Below, in pieces: positions 50,913-59,823 of a DNA stretch of 64,000 nt. Location of the stretch: positions 19,296-83,295 of the forward strand of contig CAYTGN010000015.1 in assembly GCA_964437415.1 (NCBI GenBank). Direction: 5' to 3'. The stretch comes from CADEDV01 sp964437415. Lineage in GTDB: Bacteria > Bacteroidota > Bacteroidia > Chitinophagales > Chitinophagaceae. A model generated the notes under the pieces. It was not told where the DNA came from and did not search any database. It worked only from the letters and a program-made list of their open reading frames with translations. Each line of letters starts with the position of its first letter. Positions within the stretch are counted from its first letter, which is position 1. A program made the position numbers and the translations under genes.

Positions 50913-52076
50913 AGGTTTTTGAAGTAAGGCAGCAAACATCGTGTCCGCTTTTATATCATATCCTTTCAGCAGCTTCACTTCAACCATAGAAAGGTTCAAC
51001 CGGCTGCTGATATACTTCGCAATTTCTTCATTTTCCTTCCTGAAAACAGAACAAGTAATATACAGCAGGTGTCCGCCGGGTTTCAAAGAAGGAATAACAT
51101 TTGTAACAATCTTTTTTTGCAATGCTGCATACTCATTGATTTTCTTTTCTTCAAAAAAGTATAACTGTTCCGGTGTCCGTCCCCAGGTGCCGCTGCCGCT
51201 GCATGGCACATCGGCGATGATGAGTTCGTAGCTTTGATTGGTGGGTGGCGAACCCTGAACGAGGTCGGCAACAAAGCTTTTATATTTTTTTATCCCGGCC
51301 TCACTGAATCTTTTCCGCAGGTTGACCAGTATTGACTCCCGGATATCCGAAACAACAAGTTCAATAGCAGGGTTGAGGTCATAGAGCATGATGGATTTCC
51401 CGCCACTGGCGGCACAGCAATCCCATATTGCGATTTTGGACTTGACATTTTGGATTTGGGATTTGATCAGCCTGCCGGTTTGTTGTGAACTACAGTCTTG
51501 CACAACAGCTTCTTTATTCAATTCAATCACGGAATCAATCTTTGTTGCATTGGGCAATGCCAGGCAACCGGCTGCTATTTCTTCAAACGCAAAACCTGCA
51601 TCGGCCAGTTTTTGCTTCACCAATGTTTCTTTACCCGGCCGCAAACGAAGAAAAAGATCGGGTTGGGTAAAAAAAGAAGCGCAGAGTTTTTCATGTTCTA
51701 TACCATCACTTAATTCTTCTTTCCAGGGAAATACATCAGCAAATGAAAATTGATTAATTAAGATTGCATATTTGTTTTCCAATGGTTGATCTGCTTGCTC
51801 ATTCCATTCCGGCATTAATGCAGACAACATTTCATTGGGCTCTGCGGAACAAAGAAATAACCCTGCTATTATCTTTTCTTCAATGGACAGTGTCGCTACT
51901 GATTTCCCCAAACGGAAATAACAATAACAAAGATGGCTGACCAGCTTTCTGTCTTTTGAGCCAAATTTTTTATTGGCCGCAAAATGTTTTTTCAGGAAAG
52001 AAGAAAAAGGTTCTTCGCCTTTATACTGACCCAGTACTGAAACAGCAGAATTTAGGTATGAATGATAGCGGGACAT
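50907..52076 (-). CDS. RsmB/NOP-family RNA (cytosine-5) methyltransferase
   Basis: 389 residues from the ATG at 52074-52076 (the frame runs further upstream, but MSRYHSYL is the natural start). An N-terminal NusB-like helical region, then the SAM-binding DCCAASGGKS, the DVPCSGSGTWGR motif with one active-site cysteine and ITCSVFRKENE with the other. The target is most likely 16S rRNA C967, as for RsmB, but other NOP-family targets are possible. There are 63 bases between it and sucB, filled by the sucB terminator. Confidence 0.85.
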   Translation of the reverse strand: MSRYHSYLNSAVSVLGQYKGEEPFSSFLKKHFAANKKFGSKDRKLVSHLCYCYFRLGKSVATLSIEEKIIAGLFLCSAEPNEMLSALMPEWNEQADQPLENKYAILINQFSFADVFPWKEELSDGIEHEKLCASFFTQPDLFLRLRPGKETLVKQKLADAGFAFEEIAAGCLALPNATKIDSVIELNKEAVVQDCSSQQTGRLIKSQIQNVKSKIAIWDCCAASGGKSIMLYDLNPAIELVVSDIRESILVNLRKRFSEAGIKKYKSFVADLVQGSPPTNQSYELIIADVPCSGSGTWGRTPEQLYFFEEKKINEYAALQKKIVTNVIPSLKPGGHLLYITCSVFRKENEEIAKYISSRLNLSMVEVKLLKGYDIKADTMFAALLQKPL

Positions 52077-52081
52077 CGGGC

Positions 52082-52119
52082 AAAGAAACAAAAAGCGGCT
52101 GTGACTACACAACCGCTTT
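52082..52119 (-). terminator. Terminator after sucB
   Basis: Arms at 52092-52103 and 52108-52119 (AAAGCGG... with ...CCGCTTT), one mismatch, four-base loop. Followed on the minus strand by TTTTTGTTTCTTT. It lies 20 bases past the sucB stop. Confidence 0.8.
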
Positions 52120-52139
52120 GCCAATTCATTGAATAAGTA

Positions 52140-53390
52140 TTATAATTCCAGTAACGTCTTCACCGGGTCCTTACCGATGAGTAACTGTTCGGGATTCTCC
52201 AATAGTTCTTTCACTCTTACCAGGAAACTAACCGACTCACGGCCGTCAATGATGCGGTGATCATAACTCAGCGCAAGGTACATCATCGGTTTGATGACCA
52301 CTTGTCCGTTGATCGCTATCGGACGTTCTTGTATCTTGTGCATTCCCAGAATAGCACTTTGCGGAATATTGATGATTGGCGTACTCATCAGTGAACCAAA
52401 CACACCGCCATTGGTGATGGTGAAAGTGCCGCCGGTAAGCTCTTCAGCTGTCAGTTTGCTGTCTCTTGCTTTGCCCGCCAGCTCAATCACTTTCTTTTCA
52501 ATATCCGCCATACCCAGGCTTTCCACGTTGCGGATCACCGGGACGGTCAATCCTCTTGGTGTGCTCACGGCAATACTGATGTCGGCATAATCATGATAAA
52601 CAACGCTGTCTCCGTCAATATAAGCATTTACCGAAGGCCATTCAGCCAGCGCCACTGCACAGGCCTTTGCAAAAAAACTCATAAACCCAAGCCCCACACC
52701 ATGAATCTCTTTGAACTTGTCTTTATACTTTGTTCTTATCTCCATAATGCTGCTCATGTCCGCTTCATTGAAAGTGGTGAGCATGGCAGTTGTGTTTTTG
52801 GCTTCCACCAATCTCTTGGAGATCGTTTTCCGCAGATTGCTCATCTTTTCCTTGCGGACATTACGGCTGAACAACTCAACGCCATCAAAAGTTTTTTTAC
52901 CTGGATTTGACAATGCAGCCAGCACATCATCCTTTAATATTTTTCCCTGGTAACCGGAAGCAGTAACCGTTTTTGGGTCCACTTTTTTATCGGCAATGAT
53001 AGCCGAAGCTACCGGTGTGGCTTTCACACCTGTTGCCGCCTGTTGTTCGCCGGAAGCAGCAGGCGCCGCTTTGGCTGTTGCAGGTTCTTCCTTTTTAGTT
53101 TTCTTTTCAGCCTTTTTCTCTTCAGCAGGCTTACCGTTATCAGCGGGTTTGGCAGCCGTTTCATCAATGCTGGCCAGCAGGTCGCCGATTTTTATTGTAT
53201 CGCCTTCCTGCACATTGCCCAATTTAATGATTCCGGCTTTTTCAGCATTTACCTCAAACGTAGCCTTTTCGCTTTCCAGTTCAGCGATTACTTCATCCCT
53301 TTCCACATAATCACCGTCTTTCTTATTCCATTTAAGCAAAGTGACTTCACTGATGGACTCTCCTACCGTTGGTACTTTTATGTCGATCAT
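52140..53390 (-). CDS. sucB: 2-oxoglutarate dehydrogenase E2 (dihydrolipoyl succinyltransferase)
   Basis: 416 residues: an N-terminal lipoyl domain with the lipoyl lysine in ELESEKATFE (near 44), an Ala/Lys/Glu-rich flexible linker (about 80-130), an E3-binding region near 130-165 and the catalytic acyltransferase domain ending with YDHRIIDGRE, containing the active-site His and Asp. It transfers the succinyl group to CoA. It lies 17 bases downstream of sucA on the same strand, forming a two-gene operon; the E3 subunit is elsewhere. Confidence 0.94.
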   Translation of the reverse strand: MIDIKVPTVGESISEVTLLKWNKKDGDYVERDEVIAELESEKATFEVNAEKAGIIKLGNVQEGDTIKIGDLLASIDETAAKPADNGKPAEEKKAEKKTKKEEPATAKAAPAASGEQQAATGVKATPVASAIIADKKVDPKTVTASGYQGKILKDDVLAALSNPGKKTFDGVELFSRNVRKEKMSNLRKTISKRLVEAKNTTAMLTTFNEADMSSIMEIRTKYKDKFKEIHGVGLGFMSFFAKACAVALAEWPSVNAYIDGDSVVYHDYADISIAVSTPRGLTVPVIRNVESLGMADIEKKVIELAGKARDSKLTAEELTGGTFTITNGGVFGSLMSTPIINIPQSAILGMHKIQERPIAINGQVVIKPMMYLALSYDHRIIDGRESVSFLVRVKELLENPEQLLIGKDPVKTLLEL

Positions 53391-53407
53391 ACAATCGTAT
53401 TTCAGAT

Positions 53408-56164
53408 TTAGATTGAGAATGCTGTTTCGATGATCTCTGCCTGCTCCTGGTGATGCACTTTGTTATATCCTGTGGCCGGCGAAGCAGAAGGTTGCCGGCT
53501 GATGACGCCATAGTTCATTGTTTTAAGGTTCATTTGAAGATAAGATGCAGCCCCCATATTCAGCGGTTCTTCCTGCACCCAGAACCAGGTGGCACGGTTG
53601 TATTTTTCATACAACGCTTCTAATTGTTTATACGGCAGCGGGTATATTTGTTCCAGGCGGATGATAGCAATATCATTCCTGTTTTCTTTTTTTCTGCGTT
53701 CTTCAAGGTCAAAATATATTTTGCCGGTGCAGAAAAGCACTTTGCTCACTTTGCCCGCATCGGCGTTTGCATCATCCATCACTTCTTTGAATCCACCTGA
53801 TGTAAATTCTTCCACTCTCGAATAGCTGCCGGGATGACGAAGATTGGCCTTAGGTGAAAAATTGACCAGCGGTTTACGAAATGGCCATGCTAATTGTCTT
53901 CTCATTGCATGGAAAAAATTGGATGCAGTGGTGATATTGGTCATCACCATGTTCAGTTCTGCGCATTGCTGCAGAAATCGTTCCATTCTTGCACTGCTGT
54001 GCTCGGGTCCCTGTCCTTCATAGCCATGCGGCAGCAGCATCACCAGCCCATTCATACGGTTCCATTTTTGCTCACCGGCTGAAATGAACTGGTCGATCAT
54101 GATCTGTCCGCCATTTACAAAATCGCCGAACTGTGCTTCCCACAACACCAGTGCATTGGGGTTAGCCAGTCCATAGCCATATTCAAATCCCATCACGGCA
54201 TACTCACTCAAAAAAGAATTGAATATCCTGTATTTGCCTTTGGCGCCAGGGATGCGGCTGAGCCTGTTATACGCTTCATCGGTGTTTTCGTCCCACAACA
54301 CAGCATGCCGATGGCTGAAAGTGCCGCGGCAAATATCCTGTCCGCTCATCCGCACATCTTTGCCGTCGAGCAAGATGCTTCCATAAGCCAGCAGTTCACC
54401 AGATGCCCAGTCTAATTTTTCTTCTGTTTCAAACAGCCTGATCTTGTCCTGTATGATCTTTTCCACTTTGCGCAGCGGCTTGAATCCTTCGGGCCATTTC
54501 ATTATCGCATCAAAAATGGTATTGAAATCATCACGGCTGATGGCAGTGATGGGAGAAGCATCAAAATCTTCTGCCGTGGCCCGGCGCAAATTTCTCCACC
54601 AGATATCAGGTTGCTGGTAAGTGTAGGGCAATGGCTTTTGTTTCACTTCATCCAGCCTGTCCTGCAAATCGGACCAAAATTTTTTCTCCATTTCTTTTGC
54701 CAGTTCCTGCGCATCTTCGGTGCCGTTCTCCAGCAAATATTTTATATACACTTCCCTCGGATTGGGATGTTTATCAATCAGTGCATACAACCCGGGCTGA
54801 GTAAATTTAGGGTCGTCTCCTTCATTGTGTCCATGTTTTCTATAACAAACCATATCAATGAACACATCGGAATGAAATTCGCTGCGATAACGGGCTGCGA
54901 TCTCTGCACATTTCAATACAGCTTCCGCATCATCACCATTCACATGTAACACCGGTGCCTGCACCATTGCTGCTAATGATGTGCAATAGTCAGAACTGCG
55001 GGCATCATCAAAATCAGTGGTGAATCCTATTTGATTATTGATCACAAAATGAATGGTGCCGCCTGTATAATAGCCTTCCAGCTTACTCATCTGCAGCACT
55101 TCATACACAATACCCTGGCCGGCTATAGACGCATCGCCATGAATCAATACCGGCAATACTTTTTCATAAACGGCCTCATGCAAAATATTGGCGCTGCTTC
55201 GGGCAAAACCAACCACCACAGGGTTCACGGCTTCAAGATGCGAGGGGTTTGGCATCAGTTTCAGAAGTATTTCATCGCCATCGGGAGTTTCTACCTGGCT
55301 GCCATAACCCATATGATATTTAACATCGCCACTGCCCATGGTCTGATCAAGCGAACCTGTTCCTTCAAATTCACTGAATATCTGCTCATAGGTTTTGCCC
55401 ATGATATTGGCCAGCACATTCAACCGTCCGCGGTGTGCCATACCGATCACCACTTCCTTCACTCCCTCTTTTGCCGACTGGTTGATGATGGCATCCAGCG
55501 CCGGGATGGTATTCTCACCTCCTTCCAGCGAAAATCTTTTCTGACCGACATATTTGGTATGAAGGAATTTTTCGAACATCACTCCCTGGTTTATCTTTTC
55601 GAGAATGCGTCGTTTTTTTTCAAGTGGCACAGGGTTGATGAAATTACTTTCCATCTCCCGGGTGAGCCAATCCACTTTTGCCTGGTCACTGATGTATTTA
55701 AATTCAATGCCTACATTGGAGGCATAGCATTTTTCCAAATGACCAAGAATATTCCGCAGTGTTGTTGTTCCTAAACCTATCAAATTACCGGCAAAGAACT
55801 GTTTATCCATATCGGCTTCTGTGAAACCGAAAAATGAAAGATCAAGATTGGCGCCGCGGTCCTTTCTTTCACGAATTGGGTTGGTAGTAGCCAGCAGGTG
55901 CCCTTTGTTGCGATAGCCAAGAATAAGACGATAGGCTCCAAGTTCTTTTTTCCATTCCACTCCGTCGGCAGTGACAGCAGGGCTTTCTTTTACCGGAACA
56001 CCATGGCCATTAGCAGAAGCCGCCCCGGTAGATATGGCAAAATCAAACCCTTCGAAAAATTTTCGAATCTCCGGGTCAACGCTACCGGGGTTTTTTACAA
56101 AATCACGATAAAGATTTTCAATGTATTCAGGATGTGAATGGGTGATATAGGAAAAATCCTTCAT
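53408..56164 (-). CDS. sucA: 2-oxoglutarate dehydrogenase E1
   Basis: 918 residues, the standard E1o length. The N-terminal helix used for E2 binding (SYITHSHPEYIENLY) is present, along with the IGMAHRGRLNVLAN segment, the ThDP-binding GDASIAGQGIVYE region with later Asn residues, and the conserved LLPHGYEGQGPEHSSAR segment of the C-terminal transketolase-like part. It decarboxylates 2-oxoglutarate in the TCA cycle. First gene of the sucA-sucB operon. Confidence 0.96.
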   Translation of the reverse strand: MKDFSYITHSHPEYIENLYRDFVKNPGSVDPEIRKFFEGFDFAISTGAASANGHGVPVKESPAVTADGVEWKKELGAYRLILGYRNKGHLLATTNPIRERKDRGANLDLSFFGFTEADMDKQFFAGNLIGLGTTTLRNILGHLEKCYASNVGIEFKYISDQAKVDWLTREMESNFINPVPLEKKRRILEKINQGVMFEKFLHTKYVGQKRFSLEGGENTIPALDAIINQSAKEGVKEVVIGMAHRGRLNVLANIMGKTYEQIFSEFEGTGSLDQTMGSGDVKYHMGYGSQVETPDGDEILLKLMPNPSHLEAVNPVVVGFARSSANILHEAVYEKVLPVLIHGDASIAGQGIVYEVLQMSKLEGYYTGGTIHFVINNQIGFTTDFDDARSSDYCTSLAAMVQAPVLHVNGDDAEAVLKCAEIAARYRSEFHSDVFIDMVCYRKHGHNEGDDPKFTQPGLYALIDKHPNPREVYIKYLLENGTEDAQELAKEMEKKFWSDLQDRLDEVKQKPLPYTYQQPDIWWRNLRRATAEDFDASPITAISRDDFNTIFDAIMKWPEGFKPLRKVEKIIQDKIRLFETEEKLDWASGELLAYGSILLDGKDVRMSGQDICRGTFSHRHAVLWDENTDEAYNRLSRIPGAKGKYRIFNSFLSEYAVMGFEYGYGLANPNALVLWEAQFGDFVNGGQIMIDQFISAGEQKWNRMNGLVMLLPHGYEGQGPEHSSARMERFLQQCAELNMVMTNITTASNFFHAMRRQLAWPFRKPLVNFSPKANLRHPGSYSRVEEFTSGGFKEVMDDANADAGKVSKVLFCTGKIYFDLEERRKKENRNDIAIIRLEQIYPLPYKQLEALYEKYNRATWFWVQEEPLNMGAASYLQMNLKTMNYGVISRQPSASPATGYNKVHHQEQAEIIETAFSI

Positions 56165-56329
56165 GAAAGGGGAGGTTTGAGATTGCCAAATTTCGGGTCA
56201 CAAATATCGCTGAAAAAACTGAAAATCCCCGTTCATTACGAAGGATTTAGAAACCAGCCGGTTCCCGGCAACATACGCTAAAAAGGGGGGCTGGCGCGGA
56301 TAATAACACGGGAATTAAATGGCTGTAAA

Positions 56330-56361
56330 TTTGGTGGTTAACAGCCCCGCCCTTACCTTTG
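56330..56361 (+). promoter_or_regulatory. rpsT promoter
   Basis: TTTG at 56330-56333 and TACCTTTG at 56354-56361 with a 20-base spacer fit the Bacteroidota consensus exactly. Transcription would start near 56367, inside or just before the hairpin at 56364-56382. Confidence 0.75.
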
Positions 56362-56363
56362 CC

Positions 56364-56382
56364 TCCCGATAAAAATCGGGAT
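56364..56382. repeat. Perfect hairpin at the rpsT transcript start
   Basis: TCCCGAT-AAAA-ATCGGGA, with seven-base arms, lies directly after the rpsT -7 box. Its arms are nearly the same as those of the hairpin at 33582-33598 ahead of queA (TCCCGAC/GTCGGGA). Confidence 0.7.
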
Positions 56383-56396
56383 TAAAATTGATATAA

Positions 56397-56651
56397 ATGG
56401 CTAATCACAAGGCAACCAAGAAAGATATGCGTCAGGCTGCAAAACGCCGGGACAGGAACAGGTACTATGGCAAAACTACCCGTAATGCTATCCGTGACCT
56501 GAGAACAGCGAATGGTAAAGAAATGGGTGAGCAATTACCTGCTGTTGCCAGCATGATTGACAAATTAGCTAAACGTGGCGTTATCCATAAGAACAAAGCG
56601 GCAAACCTGAAGAGCAAACTGGCTAAAAAAGCAAACACTGCAGCAAAATAA
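56397..56651 (+). CDS. rpsT: 30S ribosomal protein S20
   Basis: 84 residues, very basic, the standard S20 helical bundle protein: MANHKATKKDMRQ start, RNRYYGKTTRNAIRDL, GVIHKNKAANLKSKLAKK end. It binds 16S rRNA in the 30S subunit. It is a single gene with an exact-consensus promoter and a strong terminator. Confidence 0.97.
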   Translation: MANHKATKKDMRQAAKRRDRNRYYGKTTRNAIRDLRTANGKEMGEQLPAVASMIDKLAKRGVIHKNKAANLKSKLAKKANTAAK

Positions 56652-56672
56652 GCTGTAAGAATAAATTATCTG

Positions 56673-56710
56673 AAAGGCGTTCCATATAGGAATGCCTTTT
56701 TTATTTTTAA
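56673..56710 (+). terminator. Terminator after rpsT
   Basis: The 11-base stem AAAGGCGTTCC / GGAATGCCTTT (one G-U) with loop ATATA, then a T-rich run. Confidence 0.9.
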
Positions 56711-56726
56711 GCTTTAATAGTGACAC

Positions 56727-58451
56727 ATGAGAAAAATACTTTTCGCCTTGGCTATCATTTACGGCCAGTCCGTTGCTGCGCAAACCAATCTTACAAAATT
56801 TGAGCAGTTAAACGGAAAGCAAAGCCCCACTTATTTTGAGATCATTGACTGGTGGAAAAAACTGGATACACAATCCGGCAAAGTGAAAATGCTCACGATG
56901 GGCATCACCGATGCAGGTTATCCGTTGCACCTGGTAGTGGTTTCCAATAACGGTGATCATAATTTTGATAATATCCGGAAGAATAATAAAAGGGTCGTTC
57001 TCATCAACAATGGCATTCATCCCGGCGAACCTGACGGCATTGATGCCAGCATGTTGCTCGTGAGAGATATTGTTGCCAATAAATATAAAATACCCGATAA
57101 CCTTGTGCTGGCATTTATCCCTGTGTATAATATCGGTGGTTGTCTTAACCGCAGCCCCTATTACCGGGTGAGCCAGGACGGGCCGGAAGAGTTTGGGTTC
57201 CGGGGCAATTCACAAAACCTTGACCTGAACCGTGATTTCATCAAATGTGATTCAAGAGATGCAAGAGCATTTACAGAAATATTTCACCTTACTGACCCGG
57301 ATGTGTTTGTTGACAATCATGTGAGCAACGGCGCCGATTACCAGCATGTGATGACACTCCTCACCACGCAAAACAGCAAGTTGGGTGGTGTGATGGGCGA
57401 ATTTATCAGCAAAGAATTTGAACCCGGTATCTATGCTTCAATGAAGGCAAAAGGGTATGATCTTATCCCCTATGTCAATTCGTTTGGCGACACACCGGAT
57501 AATGGCTGGCCGGAATATTGGGACAGCCCCCGCTATGCCAGCGGGTATGCGGCCCTGTGGCATACGTTTGCTTTTGTGCCCGAAACACATATGCTGAAAC
57601 CTTACCCCCAACGTGTGAAAGCTACTTATGAGCTGATGAAAAGTTTTATAGAATTCACCGCTGCTAACCATGAAAAAATAAAGCAACTGCGAAACGAGGC
57701 AAAACAATCGGTGAAAACAAGGGCTGAATTTCCACTCACCTGGTCACTTGACCGCAATTTTTTTAAAGAGGTATTGTATAAAGGATATGAGCCCGGCCGC
57801 AAACCCAGCGAGATATCCGGTTTGCCGCGGCTCTATTATGACCGTAACAAACCCTATGAAAAACAGGTGAAGATTTTCAACCACTTTACACCCAAAACCT
57901 TTGTGAAGAAACCAAAGGCTTATATCATTCCGCAGGGCTGGTGGAAGGTGACTGACCTGCTGAAGCTGAACAAAGTGCAGATGACACAATTGAAAAAAGA
58001 TACGGTCATTGAAGTGGATGTGTACAGAATTGAAGATTATAAGGCTGCGCCAAGACAGTATGAAATGCATCACCTGAACAGTGATGTGAAGCTGTCTTCA
58101 TCCAATCAAAAGATAAAATTTGCCAAAGGCGACTGGTACATCCCCATGAACCAGGTGGCCAATCGTTTCCTGGTTGAAACCCTGGAACCAACTGCAGAGG
58201 ACTCCTATTTTGCATGGAACTATTTTGATGCAATCCTCAGCCAGAAAGAAGGTTACTCTGCATATGTTTTTGAAGACATAGCCGCTGATTACCTGCAAAA
58301 AAATCCGGGTCTGAAAAAAAAGTTAGAAGAAAGAAAGGTCAGTGATACTGCTTTCGCCAACAACGGCAGGGCGCAGCTGACTTTTGTGTTTCAAAACTCT
58401 CCCTGGTATGAACCGGCGCATATGCGTTACCCGGTGTTCAGGGTGTTGTAA
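56727..58451 (+). CDS. Secreted M14-family zinc carboxypeptidase, short form
   Basis: 574 residues with a signal peptide (1-19). Zinc ligands H98-P-G-E101 in INNGIHPGEPDG, a third histidine in VDNHVSNG, and the catalytic glutamate in FVPETHMLKPY. About 290 residues of unknown beta-rich sequence follow the catalytic domain. It differs from the M14 protein at 41399, so the two probably have different substrates. Tail to tail with the MFS gene (4-base gap). Confidence 0.88.
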   Translation: MRKILFALAIIYGQSVAAQTNLTKFEQLNGKQSPTYFEIIDWWKKLDTQSGKVKMLTMGITDAGYPLHLVVVSNNGDHNFDNIRKNNKRVVLINNGIHPGEPDGIDASMLLVRDIVANKYKIPDNLVLAFIPVYNIGGCLNRSPYYRVSQDGPEEFGFRGNSQNLDLNRDFIKCDSRDARAFTEIFHLTDPDVFVDNHVSNGADYQHVMTLLTTQNSKLGGVMGEFISKEFEPGIYASMKAKGYDLIPYVNSFGDTPDNGWPEYWDSPRYASGYAALWHTFAFVPETHMLKPYPQRVKATYELMKSFIEFTAANHEKIKQLRNEAKQSVKTRAEFPLTWSLDRNFFKEVLYKGYEPGRKPSEISGLPRLYYDRNKPYEKQVKIFNHFTPKTFVKKPKAYIIPQGWWKVTDLLKLNKVQMTQLKKDTVIEVDVYRIEDYKAAPRQYEMHHLNSDVKLSSSNQKIKFAKGDWYIPMNQVANRFLVETLEPTAEDSYFAWNYFDAILSQKEGYSAYVFEDIAADYLQKNPGLKKKLEERKVSDTAFANNGRAQLTFVFQNSPWYEPAHMRYPVFRVL

Positions 58452-58455
58452 ACAA

Positions 58456-59706
58456 TCAGGCGGTCTCTTTCAGCAATTCTTTTTCTACCTGAATCTCGTC
58501 TTCGGTTTTATCAAGACGTTTGAAGATGTAGCGGCCGAGGAATAAACTGCCCAGCAATACTGCTATACTCAGGTAACCCACCCAATTGTAATGCTGTATC
58601 TTTCCTGTTTTTTCCGTGATCACAATTGCACCTGCAGATAATGCCGCTATCCCGCTGCCCAATTGCTGCACACTTCCGTTCACACTCATAAAACTACCTC
58701 TTTGATCTGCCTTCACAACTTCGCTGATCATCGCCTGTGCGGTGATAGCTCTGCCAGTGGCCACAATGAACCAGAAAGCAAAAAAGGCAAGTACAACAGA
58801 AAAATGTACCCCTGGCATAGCCGTAATGATCAGCACCATTGGCAATGATAAAAAGACAGACCATGAAAAAACAGGAAGTTTTCCTGTCTTATCGGAAAAC
58901 TTTCCTAAATACAGCGCCGCCACCATAGAGGCGCAGCCGCCAACGAGATAGATCATCGGTGTCAGGTCTTTGGAAAATCCTTTGTTGAATTCAAGATATG
59001 GATTGATAAAAGGAATAATCAGGAAATGCCCCATCATCAATAAACATGAAAAGATAAGTGCAGAACGTTGTTCCGGCACTTTGCAGACCGTAATCAGTGC
59101 ATCAAATAAATTAGCACCGTTTTCCTTTGGCCGGATATGCCCTGTCATAGACGGGATGTGTTTTATGATAAGAGGGACAAACACAATTCCGAGAAAGCCT
59201 ATCAGCAAAAAAGGTATATGCCAGTCGAATTTGAAAAGATTAGTGAGGTATAAAGAAATAGGAACTCCAAGTATGGAAGCTGCTGCAAAAGCACTCATCA
59301 CTGCTCCCATCGCTCTTCCCCTTCTTTCATAGGTAAACAGATCGGCTACTATTGAAAGAACCTGTGCCCCTATCACACCGCCAAACAAACCAGCCAGTAT
59401 TCTTGCTGCCAATAATAAACCATAAGTAGGTGCAATACCGCAGGCAAGGGTGCCCAGCAAGAAACCGATATAAGCGAACACCAAAGATCTTTTCCTGTCA
59501 AACCGGTCGATGAACATGGCGATAGCAAGTCCAGAAAAAAATGCACTCACCGAATAACTGGCCACCAGTATGCTGAATTCAAATGGTGTGATCTTCAGCG
59601 CTGGGATAAGGTAATTACCCAAAGGCATCATGATCATAAAATCAAGGATATGCGTGAAGTTCAGCGCAGCCAGCAGGAACAATATGACTTTTTCGTTCTT
59701 TGTCAT
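58456..59706 (-). CDS. MFS transporter
   Basis: 416 residues with about 12 hydrophobic segments. The cytoplasmic loop motif between helices 2 and 3 reads DRFDRKRSLVFAY (MFS motif A-like), and the drug/H+ antiporter-like ARILAGLFGGVIGAQ is present in helix 4. A short basic/acidic cytoplasmic tail ends the protein. It resembles sugar-efflux or drug-efflux permeases of the AraJ type; substrate unknown. It is divergent from the following Gfo/Idh gene. Confidence 0.85.
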   Translation of the reverse strand: MTKNEKVILFLLAALNFTHILDFMIMMPLGNYLIPALKITPFEFSILVASYSVSAFFSGLAIAMFIDRFDRKRSLVFAYIGFLLGTLACGIAPTYGLLLAARILAGLFGGVIGAQVLSIVADLFTYERRGRAMGAVMSAFAAASILGVPISLYLTNLFKFDWHIPFLLIGFLGIVFVPLIIKHIPSMTGHIRPKENGANLFDALITVCKVPEQRSALIFSCLLMMGHFLIIPFINPYLEFNKGFSKDLTPMIYLVGGCASMVAALYLGKFSDKTGKLPVFSWSVFLSLPMVLIITAMPGVHFSVVLAFFAFWFIVATGRAITAQAMISEVVKADQRGSFMSVNGSVQQLGSGIAALSAGAIVITEKTGKIQHYNWVGYLSIAVLLGSLFLGRYIFKRLDKTEDEIQVEKELLKETA

Positions 59707-59823
59707 GCAGAATGGTCAAAGGTCGTTAATAGTTCAGGGAATTCAAAGCCATCGGGGTCAGATTGCTGATTTTTTACTGCCAAACGAGAGTTATAGTTAT
59801 CTTTAAACATATAAATCATACAC

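Noticed and set aside
55031..55774. A 247-codon plus-strand open frame opposite sucA
   Set aside because: Antisense to conserved sucA sequence, with no motif or start signal.
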